Below, piece by piece: positions 32,685-39,974 of a DNA stretch of 39,974 nt; positions within the stretch are counted from its first letter, which is position 1; the number at the start of each line of letters is the position of its first letter. The notes beneath the pieces were generated by a model. The model searched no databases. It saw only the letters and a list, made by a program, of their open reading frames with translations, and was not told the DNA's origin. This DNA comes from Clostridia bacterium. Lineage in GTDB: Bacteria > Bacillota > Clostridia > Christensenellales > CAG-138. The DNA lies in NCBI GenBank assembly GCA_017428025.1, contig JAFRRO010000019.1:1-39974 (forward strand), given 5' to 3'. A program made the translations under genes and the position numbers.

Positions 32685-33090
32685 TCTCCGGTCTGTTTTT
32701 CGAAAGCGAAACGAGATAGACCGCCGCGCCGAGCGCGGTCAGAATGCCGCCCGCGATCCAGTACACGCACGTGAGCGGGTTCGTCGTGCCGTAGATTTCG
32801 AGCGCGCCGGAGACGAGGCTGCCGACGGTCAGCGCCGCGATCCCCGCATGGTATGCGTTCCGCGCAAAGCGGTTCGGATACGGCGCGCGCAGCATCGTGA
32901 GAAGCAGCAGCGGCAGCACGCCGAGCGCGAGCGGGAACGCGAAGGCGTAGAGCATGCCGTAGGCATACACGCCGTGACTGAACAACTCGTAGACCGCGCC
33001 GAACAGGGCGCAGAACAGCGCTGCGAAAAGGTCGCAGAGAATCAGCTTTTGCTGCGGATTCAGCTTACGCGCCGTAACCGATGTAGACAA
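32650..33090 (-). CDS. Small four-helix membrane protein, unrecognised
   Basis: 146 residues with four clear membrane segments at about 16-36, 46-67, 79-101 and 105-129, joined by short loops (AYPNRFARN between the second and third). I do not recognise a family. The start used is TTG at 33088-33090, with only GAG-type bases upstream, and it overlaps the end of the glycosidase gene by 26 bases; a CTG 27 bases further is possible. The 3' end overlaps the TetR gene tail to tail by 35 bases. Codon use looks like the neighbours. Co-transcribed with the glycosidase gene, so it might serve the cell surface. Confidence 0.55.
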   Translation of the reverse strand: MSTSVTARKLNPQQKLILCDLFAALFCALFGAVYELFSHGVYAYGMLYAFAFPLALGVLPLLLLTMLRAPYPNRFARNAYHAGIAALTVGSLVSGALEIYGTTNPLTCVYWIAGGILTALGAAVYLVSLSKNRPEITAQRDCRPGR

Positions 33091-34033
33091 TGTCGCTCAC
33101 GCTCCTTTCGCTGGATTTTCTGCCGTTTGCGGGATTGTTGACGAGCGTTCCGAGAAACACCATCGAGGATGAGCCGCCGCCGTCGAGGTTGTAGGCGGTC
33201 TTGCAGCCGATCGACTGCAGGAATGTCGCAAGCTCATGGAGGGACAGTCCGTCGCTGTCGCTGGTGCGTCCGTCCGCCACGACGAACACATAGTGCAGAT
33301 CGTCGATCACGCCGATCGCCGTGCGCGGATTGCTTGCCATCGCCCTGCCCACCTCGTCGTTCTCCGAAACGGCAATTTCGCCGTCTTCCACAAGCGCCGG
33401 ACCGAAGCTGAGCACGTTCCGCGCGCCGGACGCGAGCAGTTCCTCTGCGGTCACGTCATCCTCGTTGATGATGCCGAACGAACCGTCCGCATAGATCACA
33501 AGGTCCTCGCCGCCGCCCGATGTGCTGCGGTACAGCACGCCGTTGCGGATCACGTAGCCGGATCGCTGCGCGCCGTAGTAGTCGCCGTTGATCGCAAGGA
33601 TCGCATTGACCGAGGACGCCATGCTGGAGGTTTTTTCGGTGATGTTGCGTCCGTAGCTGTTCTCGGCAAGCGCGGTCCTGAGATAATCCGCCGAGGAGAG
33701 TCGCACATCCGCGACGTAGACCGTCGTTTCCAAGAGCCGGTACGTCGAGAGCTGCACGGAGATGTTTCCGTCCGAATACGTCGTATCGGTCGTGACCGGC
33801 TCCGCCGCCTGCGCCGGTTCCTCCGTCGGGGATGCTTCGTCCGGTTCCGCCGTGACGATTGCGATTTCGTCCGATTCTTCTGCGGCTTGCGTCGAAACCG
33901 TCTGCGCCGCAGGTTCCTCCCCCGCGGTCGTATACACACGCTTGATCAGAAACGTATCGGCGAGGAGATATCCGGTAAACGCCAGCAGCGCAAGCCCGAA
34001 CAGGACCGCAAAACCGTATCTGGGTATCTTCAT
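33065..34033 (-). CDS. Membrane-anchored phosphodiester glycosidase (NAGPA-type) protein
   Basis: 322 residues from ATG 34031-34033 (GAGAGG 8 bases upstream); a GTG 9 bases earlier is less likely. One membrane segment (about 7-27) anchors it outward, followed by a Glu/Ala/Pro-rich linker (40-85) and the domain. AILAINGDYYGAQRSGYVIRNG, the PRTAIGVID strand and YNLDGGGSSSMVF near the end are the PF09992 signatures. Such proteins cut GlcNAc-1-phosphodiesters or belong to exopolysaccharide gene sets. A box shared with the VTC operon (34078-34094) suggests control by the two-component system just upstream. Confidence 0.85.
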   Translation of the reverse strand: MKIPRYGFAVLFGLALLAFTGYLLADTFLIKRVYTTAGEEPAAQTVSTQAAEESDEIAIVTAEPDEASPTEEPAQAAEPVTTDTTYSDGNISVQLSTYRLLETTVYVADVRLSSADYLRTALAENSYGRNITEKTSSMASSVNAILAINGDYYGAQRSGYVIRNGVLYRSTSGGGEDLVIYADGSFGIINEDDVTAEELLASGARNVLSFGPALVEDGEIAVSENDEVGRAMASNPRTAIGVIDDLHYVFVVADGRTSDSDGLSLHELATFLQSIGCKTAYNLDGGGSSSMVFLGTLVNNPANGRKSSERSVSDIVYIGYGA

Positions 34034-34061
34034 ATGCTTCACCTCTCTTTTTCTTGTCTGT

Positions 34062-34096
34062 ATCGTACAACGTTAACCCTAAACGAACCTAAACCG
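34062..34096 (-). promoter_or_regulatory. Promoter with direct-repeat response-regulator box
   Basis: On the plus strand CCTAAAC occurs twice (34078-34084 and 34088-34094), ten bases apart and followed by CGG. Reading toward the glycosidase gene, TACGAT (34062-34067) is a -10 ten bases from the box, and no usual -35 is present. A matching box stands before the VTC operon. OmpR-type regulators bind such direct repeats. It also lies upstream of the regulator gene, so autoregulation is possible. Confidence 0.6.
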
Positions 34097-34167
34097 GGAC
34101 AAAGTTTTTGATGCTTTTTTCGGAAAACTATGATATGATTGGGAAAAGCAGATTCGGGAGGAGCGGT

Positions 34168-34845
34168 ATGCGTCTGTTATTCGCGGAGGACGAAAAATCG
34201 CTGTCGCGCGCGGTGTGCGCGATTCTGAAAAAGAACAACTATTCCGTCGACGCGGTCTACAACGGCGCGGACGCTTTGGATTACCTTGCGACCGAGAACT
34301 ACGACGGCGTGATCCTCGACGTGATGATGCCGAAGGTCGACGGCTTCACGGTCCTGAAGCGCATGCGCGAAGCCGGAAACAAGACGCCGGTGCTGATGCT
34401 GACCGCGCGTTCCGAGATCGACGACAAGGTGTTCGGGCTCGATTCCGGCGCGAACGATTATCTGACGAAGCCGTTCGACACCAAGGAGCTTCTGGCGCGC
34501 ATTCGCGTAATGACGCGGCAGGCCGCGGTACAGACCGATACGAAGCTTTGCGTCGGAAACCTGACGCTGGACGTCGCGACGTACGACCTGAAGGGGCCCG
34601 ACGGACAGTTCAAGCTTGCCGGAAAGGAATTCCAGATGCTGGAAATGCTGATGCGGAACCCGAAACGGCTGCTCTCGACCGACGCGTTCATGGACCGCAT
34701 CTGGGGATATGAAAGCGAAGCCGAGCTGAACGTCGTCTGGGTGTACATTTCGTATCTGCGCAAGAAGCTCGACGCGGTCGGCGCGAACGTGAAGATCAAG
34801 GCGCAGCGCGGCGCCGGATACTATCTGGAGGTGGACCATGATTAA
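34168..34845 (+). CDS. OmpR-family response regulator
   Basis: 225 residues from ATG 34168, with GGGAGGAG upstream. The receiver has acidic pair AEDEK (6-10), phospho-Asp51 in GVILDVMMPK, and Lys at the KPFD switch. The C-terminal winged helix (about 127-221) has KEFQMLEMLMRNPKRLLS and the VWVYISYLRKKL recognition part. The histidine kinase gene follows with an 8-base overlap. Probable targets are the boxes at 34078 and 39782. Confidence 0.95.
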   Translation: MRLLFAEDEKSLSRAVCAILKKNNYSVDAVYNGADALDYLATENYDGVILDVMMPKVDGFTVLKRMREAGNKTPVLMLTARSEIDDKVFGLDSGANDYLTKPFDTKELLARIRVMTRQAAVQTDTKLCVGNLTLDVATYDLKGPDGQFKLAGKEFQMLEMLMRNPKRLLSTDAFMDRIWGYESEAELNVVWVYISYLRKKLDAVGANVKIKAQRGAGYYLEVDHD

Positions 34846-36094
34846 AAAGCTCCGGAGAAAGTTCGTGCTGGCGGCGATGCTCTCGCTGTTCATCGTGCTC
34901 GCCGTGCTGATCTTCGTCATCAACATTCTGAACTACCGCAGTCTGGTGCGCGAGGCGGACGACACGCTCGATACGCTCTCCGAGCTCGACGGCAACGCGC
35001 CGAACCACTTTACGTTCGGAAGAAAGGACGGCTCGGAGCCGCCCGGCGGCAAGACGCCCGGCACGCGGCACGACTATTCGGGCGAGCGTCCGTACCAGTC
35101 GCGCTACTTCTCGGTGCTGCTGTCCGACGACGGCGAGGTCGCGGAAGTCGATCTTCGCAACGTCGTCACCGTCGATGAAAAAACGGCGCTTTCGATGGCG
35201 GTCGACGCGGCGAACGCGGGCAGACGCCGCGGGTTTTCGAACGATTACCGCTATCTCGGCATCCCGACGGACGACGGCATGCGCTGGATTTTCCTGAACC
35301 GCGAGATGGAGCTGAATACCGCCCGCGACTTTCTGCTGACCAGCTGTCTCATTTCGCTCGCGGGCTTTGCAACCGTTTTCCTGCTGCTGCTTCTGATCTC
35401 CGGCAGGGTCGTGCAGCCGATCGCGCAAAGCTATGAAAAGCAAAAGCAATTCATCACCGACGCCGGTCACGAGCTGAAAACGCCGATCACGATCATCCGC
35501 GCGGACGCCGACGTGCTCGAAGCGGACGTGCCGGACAGCGAATGGCTCAACGACATCCGCCGCCAAGCGGATCGGCTCGCCACGCTGACCAACGATCTGA
35601 TCTTCCTTTCCAAGACCGAGGAGACCGCGAAGCCGCAGATGCTGGACTTCCCGCTGTCCGAGGTCGTCGAGGAGACCGCGCAGCCGTTCCGGTCGGTCGC
35701 GCGCACGCAGGGCAAGACTTTCGAGACCGAAATTGCCCCGCTTCTGACCCTCAAGGGCGACGAAAAATCGATCCGCAAGCTCGTTTCGATCCTGCTCGAC
35801 AACGCCATGAAGTACTCGCCGGAGAGCGGTTCGATCGTCCTGATGCTCAAAAAGAGCGGCAAGCAGATCCGCCTTTCGGTCACCAACAGCGCAGAAAACA
35901 TTGAAAAGGGAAACGCCGACCGTCTGTTCGACCGGTTCTATCGCGCAGACAGCTCGCGCAATTCGGAGACCGGCGGATTCGGGCTCGGGCTCGCCATCGC
36001 CAAAGCGGTGACGGAGATGCACGGCGGCAGGATTCATGCCGGATCGAACGACGGCGCATCCCTGACCGTCGAAGCCGTATTCAGCGAACGATAA
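34838..36094 (+). CDS. Membrane sensor histidine kinase partner of the OmpR-type regulator
   Basis: 418 residues. Membrane segments at about 10-31 and 166-188 enclose an extracytoplasmic sensor of about 130 residues, rich in charged residues (FGRKDGSEPPGGK). HisKA has His211 in TDAGHELKTP. The ATPase part has an N box SILLDNAMKYSP, and GGFGLGLAIAK as G2. The G1 region reads TNSAENIEKGN rather than the usual DNGxG, as in some kinases of this class (HAMP-less, EnvZ-like group). It ends in a pair of convergent terminators. Co-transcribed with the response regulator; the signal is likely at the cell surface. Confidence 0.93.
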   Translation: MIKKLRRKFVLAAMLSLFIVLAVLIFVINILNYRSLVREADDTLDTLSELDGNAPNHFTFGRKDGSEPPGGKTPGTRHDYSGERPYQSRYFSVLLSDDGEVAEVDLRNVVTVDEKTALSMAVDAANAGRRRGFSNDYRYLGIPTDDGMRWIFLNREMELNTARDFLLTSCLISLAGFATVFLLLLLISGRVVQPIAQSYEKQKQFITDAGHELKTPITIIRADADVLEADVPDSEWLNDIRRQADRLATLTNDLIFLSKTEETAKPQMLDFPLSEVVEETAQPFRSVARTQGKTFETEIAPLLTLKGDEKSIRKLVSILLDNAMKYSPESGSIVLMLKKSGKQIRLSVTNSAENIEKGNADRLFDRFYRADSSRNSETGGFGLGLAIAKAVTEMHGGRIHAGSNDGASLTVEAVFSER

Positions 36095-36127
36095 AAAAAT
36101 AGCCGCCGCAGGCGTAACGCCTGCGGC
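36093..36127 (-). terminator. Terminator for the carbohydrate-binding gene (minus strand)
   Basis: GCCGCAGGCG (36105-36114) pairs exactly with 36118-36127 around TAA; on the minus strand the T run (36093-36099) follows. It lies 41 bases after the stop at 36168. Confidence 0.7.
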
Positions 36128-36133
36128 AGCCGA

Positions 36134-36166
36134 CATCTCCGGCACACCCACCCGGAGGTGTTTTTT
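36134..36166 (+). terminator. Terminator of the two-component operon (plus strand)
   Basis: CATCTCCGG (36134-36142) pairs with CCGGAGGTG (36152-36160), with one G-T pair, and TTTTTT follows at 36161-36166. Confidence 0.75.
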
Positions 36167-36167
36167 G

Positions 36168-38312
36168 TTATCTTCTTCCGTGACCGCCGCCGTGACCGCC
36201 GCCGCCGAAGCCGCCGAAGCCGCCGTAATTGCCGGATGCGCCCTCGGTCGAGGACGACTGCGTCCAGGAAAACAAGGTCGAGCCGTCCTTCTCCACCGCA
36301 TAGGAACCGTTGAGCGCAAACGCGTCGGACGCGATCCAGCAGGAGCTGTACGAACCGCTCAGCGAGAACGAGAAGATCGTGCTGCCGCTCGCATCCTTTA
36401 AGGTATACGCGCCTTCGGAAAACTGCGTGCCGCTCGAAACGTAGGTATTGACCGAGCCGGACTGCGGGATCTGGCAAATGCCGCCGAGAGCGACGATCGT
36501 GCCGCCCGTGACCGTGACCGTGCCGTCCACGTCGACCGAACCGGACATGCCGCCGTTCTGCGAGCCGCCGAGCACGAGCACCGTGCCGCCGCGCATCGCG
36601 AAGCTGCCGTTGGAGTCGATCGCGTCGGTGTCGCCCGCGCCGGTGCGGATCTGGGCGAACCCGCCGTTGATGTACACCATCGGCGTCTCCGCGCCTTTGC
36701 AGGCGTTGATCCCGTCGTCATCCGCGTCGACGTACACCGTGCCGCCGTTCAGCGTGACGGTATTGCCTTCGAGCCCTTCGTGCGATTCGACGATCAGGAC
36801 CGTGCCGTCGTTGATCGTAAGCGCGTTGTCGGCGTGCATGCCGTCGTCCGCGCTGGTGATCGTGAGCTCGCCGCCGTTGACCGTGATGCTGCCGAGACCC
36901 GTCTCGCCGTTTTCCAAAGCGGTGCCGCCGTTCGCGTGCAGACCGTCGTCGCCCGCATAAACGGTGATGACGCCGCCGTCGATGATGATCTCGTTCTCCG
37001 CCTTCACGCCCTTGGACGAATAGGTCGTCTTGGACGAATCACCGCCGTCGGAGATCTGCACCCAGTCACCGGCGATCAGACCGCCGGAAACCGAGGTGAT
37101 CAGGTACCCGTTCATCGCCGCGTTGACGGTCTCGCCCGCGGTCGACGCCTTATAGTTCTCGCCGTCGGGCGTCGCGCCGCTGTCCACCATGTGGAACAGA
37201 ATGTTCGAATAGCCGTCCGCAAGCCGGAACACCAGTCCGTAATACGGGGTGCGTCCGCCGTAGATCATCGTCTCATAGGTGCACTTCACGTATACGCCCG
37301 CCGCATCGTCGTCGTTGTAGAGGTATGCGTAGTAGTCGCATGCTTCGGTGTACAAAGAGCCGGGTACAATGAGATAGCGCTCCGAAACCGCCGCGCTCGC
37401 GTTTTCCTCGGCATAGGATGCGGTATAGATGTTGACGACGCACGATTCCTCCTCGGAAATCTCGACGTTGTACGCCGCGCTGATGCCGTCGCACGCCGCA
37501 TAGATGTCGACCTGTCCGCCCGTGATCGAGACGGTGCCGCGCTGCTTATCCTTGGACGAGACGTCGGAATTCTCGGTTTTGACGCCGTCGGACGCGGTAG
37601 AGATCAGGATGAGATTGCCGGACTTGATCTCGACCGAATCGTTGCCCTTCAGAGCGTTGCCGCTCGCGCTGACCTTGAGCGTCAGGTTCTTGACGGACAG
37701 ATCGTCCTTCGACTTGACGCCGTTGTCAAACGCGGTCTCGACGATCAGCGTCCCGGTTCCCGCGAGCTTCAGATCGCTCGAAGAGAAGATCGCCGCATCG
37801 TCCTCGACGTTCTCCGCGCTGCCGGTGCGCAGGTCGGTGACCGTGTTGTACGTATCCTTTTCCGCCTTGACCGTCACGTCGCCCGCGCTGTCGACGCGGA
37901 TCGGCGCGCCGAAGCTGCACGCGATCGAAGCGCCGTCGAGAATCAGCTTGACCTCGTCGTCCTCGCCGACATTCACGACGATCTGCCCGTCGCTGAGCGC
38001 GCCGGAGAGCGTGTACTCGCCCGCCGCGGTGATCGTGTAAACCGAACCGTCCGGCAGGATCTCGCCCGACTCACCGCTGACCGAAAAGTCGTCGGTGCTG
38101 ACCTTCGTTTCATCGGCCGGATCGGCGAGCGGCGTGCTGTCCGCGACCGCTGCGCTCGCATCCGCGTCCCGGACGATCGTATCTTCGCCTGCGACGACTG
38201 CGATCTGCTCCGATTGCGAATCGGGTACCGTCGCCGCGACGCTCCCGAACGAACATGCCGCCGACAAAAGCAGGGCGACCGCTGCTGCAAGAAGTCTCAA
38301 GTTCCGTTTCAT
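36168..38312 (-). CDS. Cthe_2159-like carbohydrate-binding beta-helix lipoprotein
   Basis: 714 residues from ATG 38310-38312 with AAAGGAAA upstream. Signal peptide with lipobox LSAAC (Cys20), then a linker to about 65. The body is built of repeated strand turns with the pattern G-x-(I/V)-x-x-x-x-G (for example ITVNGGELTITSADDGMHAD, and DGVKTEN), as in the carbohydrate-binding family of Cthe_2159 (PF14262), a calcium-dependent beta-helix that binds acidic polysaccharide. A C-terminal tail of about 20 residues is only Gly, His, Phe and Arg. It is the last gene of the operon VTC, DUF4956, this. Its antisense frame is an artefact of GC-rich codons. Confidence 0.85.
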   Translation of the reverse strand: MKRNLRLLAAAVALLLSAACSFGSVAATVPDSQSEQIAVVAGEDTIVRDADASAAVADSTPLADPADETKVSTDDFSVSGESGEILPDGSVYTITAAGEYTLSGALSDGQIVVNVGEDDEVKLILDGASIACSFGAPIRVDSAGDVTVKAEKDTYNTVTDLRTGSAENVEDDAAIFSSSDLKLAGTGTLIVETAFDNGVKSKDDLSVKNLTLKVSASGNALKGNDSVEIKSGNLILISTASDGVKTENSDVSSKDKQRGTVSITGGQVDIYAACDGISAAYNVEISEEESCVVNIYTASYAEENASAAVSERYLIVPGSLYTEACDYYAYLYNDDDAAGVYVKCTYETMIYGGRTPYYGLVFRLADGYSNILFHMVDSGATPDGENYKASTAGETVNAAMNGYLITSVSGGLIAGDWVQISDGGDSSKTTYSSKGVKAENEIIIDGGVITVYAGDDGLHANGGTALENGETGLGSITVNGGELTITSADDGMHADNALTINDGTVLIVESHEGLEGNTVTLNGGTVYVDADDDGINACKGAETPMVYINGGFAQIRTGAGDTDAIDSNGSFAMRGGTVLVLGGSQNGGMSGSVDVDGTVTVTGGTIVALGGICQIPQSGSVNTYVSSGTQFSEGAYTLKDASGSTIFSFSLSGSYSSCWIASDAFALNGSYAVEKDGSTLFSWTQSSSTEGASGNYGGFGGFGGGGHGGGHGRR

Positions 38313-38338
38313 GGCTGTTTCCTTTCCGGCATTGTGCC

Positions 38339-39010
38339 TTAGAGCTGTCCCTGCTGCTCGCTGTACGGAAGCAGGGAGATTTCGAGGTTTCCGTTTCGGG
38401 TGCGCAATTCGTCGATGAACGCTTTTTCCTCCTTCTGGTCCTTCATGCGAACCAGATACGACAGGCGGAACATCGAACCCATCCCCGTCGTCTTGACGCC
38501 GAGGCGCTCGCTGCTCTTTAGGTAGCGCGCGAACGTGTCGTCGAACATGTCCGTGTACTCGAGCGATTCGGGTACTGTGATCTTCAAAAGCCGTTCCTCC
38601 TGCATCGTCTTGCTGTCGAACAGCTTCAGCGATGCGAACAGGAAATACAGCAGCGCGAGCGAGAGCAGGATGATCACGCCGTACGCAAGGTATCCCATGC
38701 CAAACGCGATGCCCGCGCCCATGGCGATCAGGATCGCCGCGATCTCGTCCGCCGAGCCCTGCGCCGAGCGGAACCGGATCAAGCTGAACGCGCCGCCGAT
38801 CGCGACGCCCGCGCCGATGTTGCCGTTCACGAACGTGATGACCGCGCCGACGACGAACGGGATCAGCGAAACGACGATGAAGAAGCGCTTGCTGGAGCGC
38901 ACACGCCTTGCCATAATGATCGCAAACAGCACGCCGCACAGCACGGCGACGCCCGCCATCAGGAAAAACTGCGACGCGGTAACGGTCGAAGAATAAATCG
39001 ATTCAAACAT
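38339..39010 (-). CDS. DUF4956 membrane protein
   Basis: 223 residues. Four membrane segments at about 12-33, 43-62, 92-110 and 111-128, with the family's GAFSLIRFRSAQGSADEIAAI between the second and third, then a soluble C-terminal half (about 135-223). DUF4956 proteins often sit beside VTC-domain proteins and carbohydrate-binding or CotH-like proteins; their function is unknown. The gap to the VTC gene is 18 bases and to the next gene 26 bases. Confidence 0.9.
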   Translation of the reverse strand: MFESIYSSTVTASQFFLMAGVAVLCGVLFAIIMARRVRSSKRFFIVVSLIPFVVGAVITFVNGNIGAGVAIGGAFSLIRFRSAQGSADEIAAILIAMGAGIAFGMGYLAYGVIILLSLALLYFLFASLKLFDSKTMQEERLLKITVPESLEYTDMFDDTFARYLKSSERLGVKTTGMGSMFRLSYLVRMKDQKEEKAFIDELRTRNGNLEISLLPYSEQQGQL

Positions 39011-39028
39011 TATATATCATCCTTTCTC

Positions 39029-39736
39029 TCAAATTGCAAGCAAATGCTCGCGGCGGAACGCTTCTCCGTACTTCGAAATGCTTCCCCGCTTGATGTTGAG
39101 GTCCGACAGGATCTGCACCAGCCACAGCGGAATCACGTCCTGCACCTTCAGTTCCAGGATCGTGTCGCCCGTCTGCAGCAGCGGCTTTCCGACCGGATCG
39201 CTGTCGAAGCGGAACGCATCGACGCGGTAGCGCGGGTTGCGGTCGATCGTGAGACGCAGATCGCCGTCCGGCTCGCAGTATGCAGTGCGGTCGTACAGGA
39301 TCATGCACGCGGGAACGAGCGTGTGATAGTAATCGCGGATGTACGTGATCTCGCGGTCGATCTGTCCGTTCTCGTCGAGGTTCAGCGTTCCGGAAAAGAA
39401 CTGCTCCGCCTCCGGCACCGTCGCCTGCACGCGGCGCTTGTACACGATGCCGTACGCCTTGCGCTTGAGTTCGAGATATACCGGCGTGCGGTCGGTTGCA
39501 CGGCCGTAGGCGCGAAGGCGGATCTTTTCCTTGAACTCCGGCTTCTCGATCGATTCGCGGATCAGCCGGTAGTCCGGCGTGTCGTAGTAGAGCGACGCGA
39601 TCGTGGTCAGTCCGTATGCGTCCGGCTCCATGTGTCCCTCGAGGCGCGCGACGAATGCATCCGTCTGCGCCGCGCTCAGGATATACTTCCATTCGTACCG
39701 TTTCATAACGGTGATCGGCGTTTGAATGCTTTCCAT
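39029..39736 (-). CDS. VTC-type polyphosphate polymerase domain protein
   Basis: 235 residues with GAGGA upstream of the ATG. KRYEWKYILSAAQTDAF at the N-terminus, IRLRAYG, VYLELKRKAYGIVYKRR and a late DTILELKVQD supply the basic and acidic residues of the VTC tunnel that makes polyphosphate from ATP. It has no membrane segment and presumably works with the DUF4956 protein. It is first in the operon and stands after the shared direct-repeat box (39782-39800). Whether it makes polyphosphate or another polymer is not known. Confidence 0.88.
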   Translation of the reverse strand: MESIQTPITVMKRYEWKYILSAAQTDAFVARLEGHMEPDAYGLTTIASLYYDTPDYRLIRESIEKPEFKEKIRLRAYGRATDRTPVYLELKRKAYGIVYKRRVQATVPEAEQFFSGTLNLDENGQIDREITYIRDYYHTLVPACMILYDRTAYCEPDGDLRLTIDRNPRYRVDAFRFDSDPVGKPLLQTGDTILELKVQDVIPLWLVQILSDLNIKRGSISKYGEAFRREHLLAI

Positions 39737-39766
39737 TTGCGTGTCCTCGCTTTCTTTGATGGCATC

Positions 39767-39803
39767 ATCATACCCGCGCTTCCTAAAACGAAATTAAAAC
39801 CGG
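39767..39803 (-). promoter_or_regulatory. VTC operon promoter with the shared direct-repeat box
   Basis: On the plus strand CCTAAAAC (39782-39789), GAA, ATTAAAAC (39793-39800), CGG. Reading toward the VTC gene, TATGAT (39767-39772) lies nine bases from the box. The layout matches the glycosidase promoter at 34062-34096. Confidence 0.6.
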
Positions 39804-39865
39804 AAAAACTTTTTTCTCTCCCGCAGCAAAAAACAAAGGGGCCGTTAAAAAAGTCCCAATCAGAA

Positions 39866-39908
39866 ATAGCAAGACTCTCGGGAAAAAGTCCCGGGAGTCT
39901 TTGCTATG
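39866..39908. repeat. Long hairpin just before a plus-strand promoter
   Basis: ATAGCA-AGACTCTCGGG (39866-39882) pairs with CCCGGGAGTCTTTGCTAT, with one bulge and one mismatch, over about 17 pairs. A run of A's lies in the loop. It could stop transcription entering from either side or mark a mobile-element end. Confidence 0.55.
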
Positions 39909-39974
39909 TGGTATAATATTTGTGTGAATAATAAACAACCACAACGCAATTATAATGTAAAGCAAGGAAGATTA
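39909..39974 (+). promoter_or_regulatory. Extended -10 promoter and RBS of a gene starting past the right edge
   Basis: TGGTATAAT has an extended -10 (TATAAT at 39912-39917) without a clear -35. AAGGAAG at 39964-39970 looks like a ribosome site. A plus-strand coding start is expected within a few bases beyond the window. The gene cannot be named. Confidence 0.5.

Noticed and set aside
34108..34167. Earlier ATG for the response regulator
   Set aside because: The extra 20 residues have no receiver-like content and no ribosome site, while ATG 34168 has GGGAGGAG and starts the usual MRLLFAEDE.
34796..36319. Minus-strand open frame of 507 codons
   Set aside because: Antisense to the histidine kinase with its H, N and G boxes.
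36168..38312. Repeats in the beta-helix gene as a CRISPR-like array or DNA repeat
   Set aside because: The periodicity is at protein level (Gly and strand turns); the DNA units are too divergent and irregular.
36780..38342. Plus-strand open frame of 520 codons
   Set aside because: Antisense to the beta-helix lipoprotein. It is a valine/arginine/aspartate-rich shadow of the repeats.
38313..38939. Upstream extension of the carbohydrate-binding protein into a 923-residue reading
   Set aside because: The added part reads the DUF4956 gene in another frame. The ATG at 38312 has a ribosome site and a lipoprotein signal.
1..39974. tRNA, rRNA or CRISPR array
   Set aside because: No cloverleaf-type sequence, rRNA segment or regular repeat-spacer series was found on either strand by eye.

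Overview
The window looks like the chromosome of an anaerobic Clostridia-type Firmicute, probably gut-associated, with high GC over most of its length. Signs are consistent AGGAGG-type ribosome sites, sigma-A-like TTGACA/TATAAT promoters, an anaerobic (early cobalt insertion) cobalamin pathway, an EFR1-type flavodoxin-ferredoxin protein, and a VTC-DUF4956-carbohydrate-binding cluster. The species cannot be told from the sequence. No tRNA, rRNA or CRISPR array was seen.

Left accessory part (1-8.6 kb). A truncated IS3-type transposase remnant runs off the left edge and abuts a promoter for a two-gene signalling unit: a soluble hybrid histidine kinase without an obvious input domain, and a 602-residue protein whose C-terminus I read as a degenerate HD-GYP domain. 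A decayed, AT-richer zone follows (about 3.96-4.87 kb) with hairpins, a short fragment of an FMN-binding protein that keeps a terminator, and probably another fragment. Then comes a minus-strand run of small genes: TfoX-like protein, GIY-YIG protein, a conserved protein of unknown function, HIT protein, flavin reductase and a Fic protein.

Cobalamin part (8.7-27.2 kb). A DUF134/NifX-like regulator-type fusion with a His/Cys-rich tail has its own promoter inside nested palindromes. Upstream of it, a minus-strand operon of about 17 kb starts at a promoter near 27.17 kb, passes a cobalamin riboswitch and an intrinsic terminator, and encodes, in order, an exported CbiK-like cobaltochelatase, two small lipoproteins, a BtuFCD-type importer, CbiB, CobD, CbiD, CbiF, CbiG, CbiH, a CbiJ-CbiE-CbiT triple fusion, CbiA, CbiP, CbiC and a Cys-rich small-domain protein. 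It ends at a terminator near 9.78 kb. CbiL and the late nucleotide-loop genes are not in the window. Synthesis and uptake of corrinoids thus share one B12-sensing leader.

Right part (27.2-40 kb). This holds an EFR1 protein, an AI-2E family membrane protein, a pair of extended SDR (epimerase-like) genes divergent from a TetR regulator with overlapping promoters and palindromes, a small membrane protein, and a phosphodiester glycosidase-like protein. A two-component system follows, then a three-gene operon: VTC-type polyphosphate polymerase domain protein, DUF4956 membrane protein and a Cthe_2159-like beta-rich lipoprotein. The same direct-repeat box lies just upstream of the -10 of both the glycosidase gene and the VTC operon, which suggests that the two-component system ties them into one cell-surface regulon. 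The right edge carries a long hairpin followed by a TATAAT and an RBS-like sequence, so a plus-strand gene probably begins just outside.
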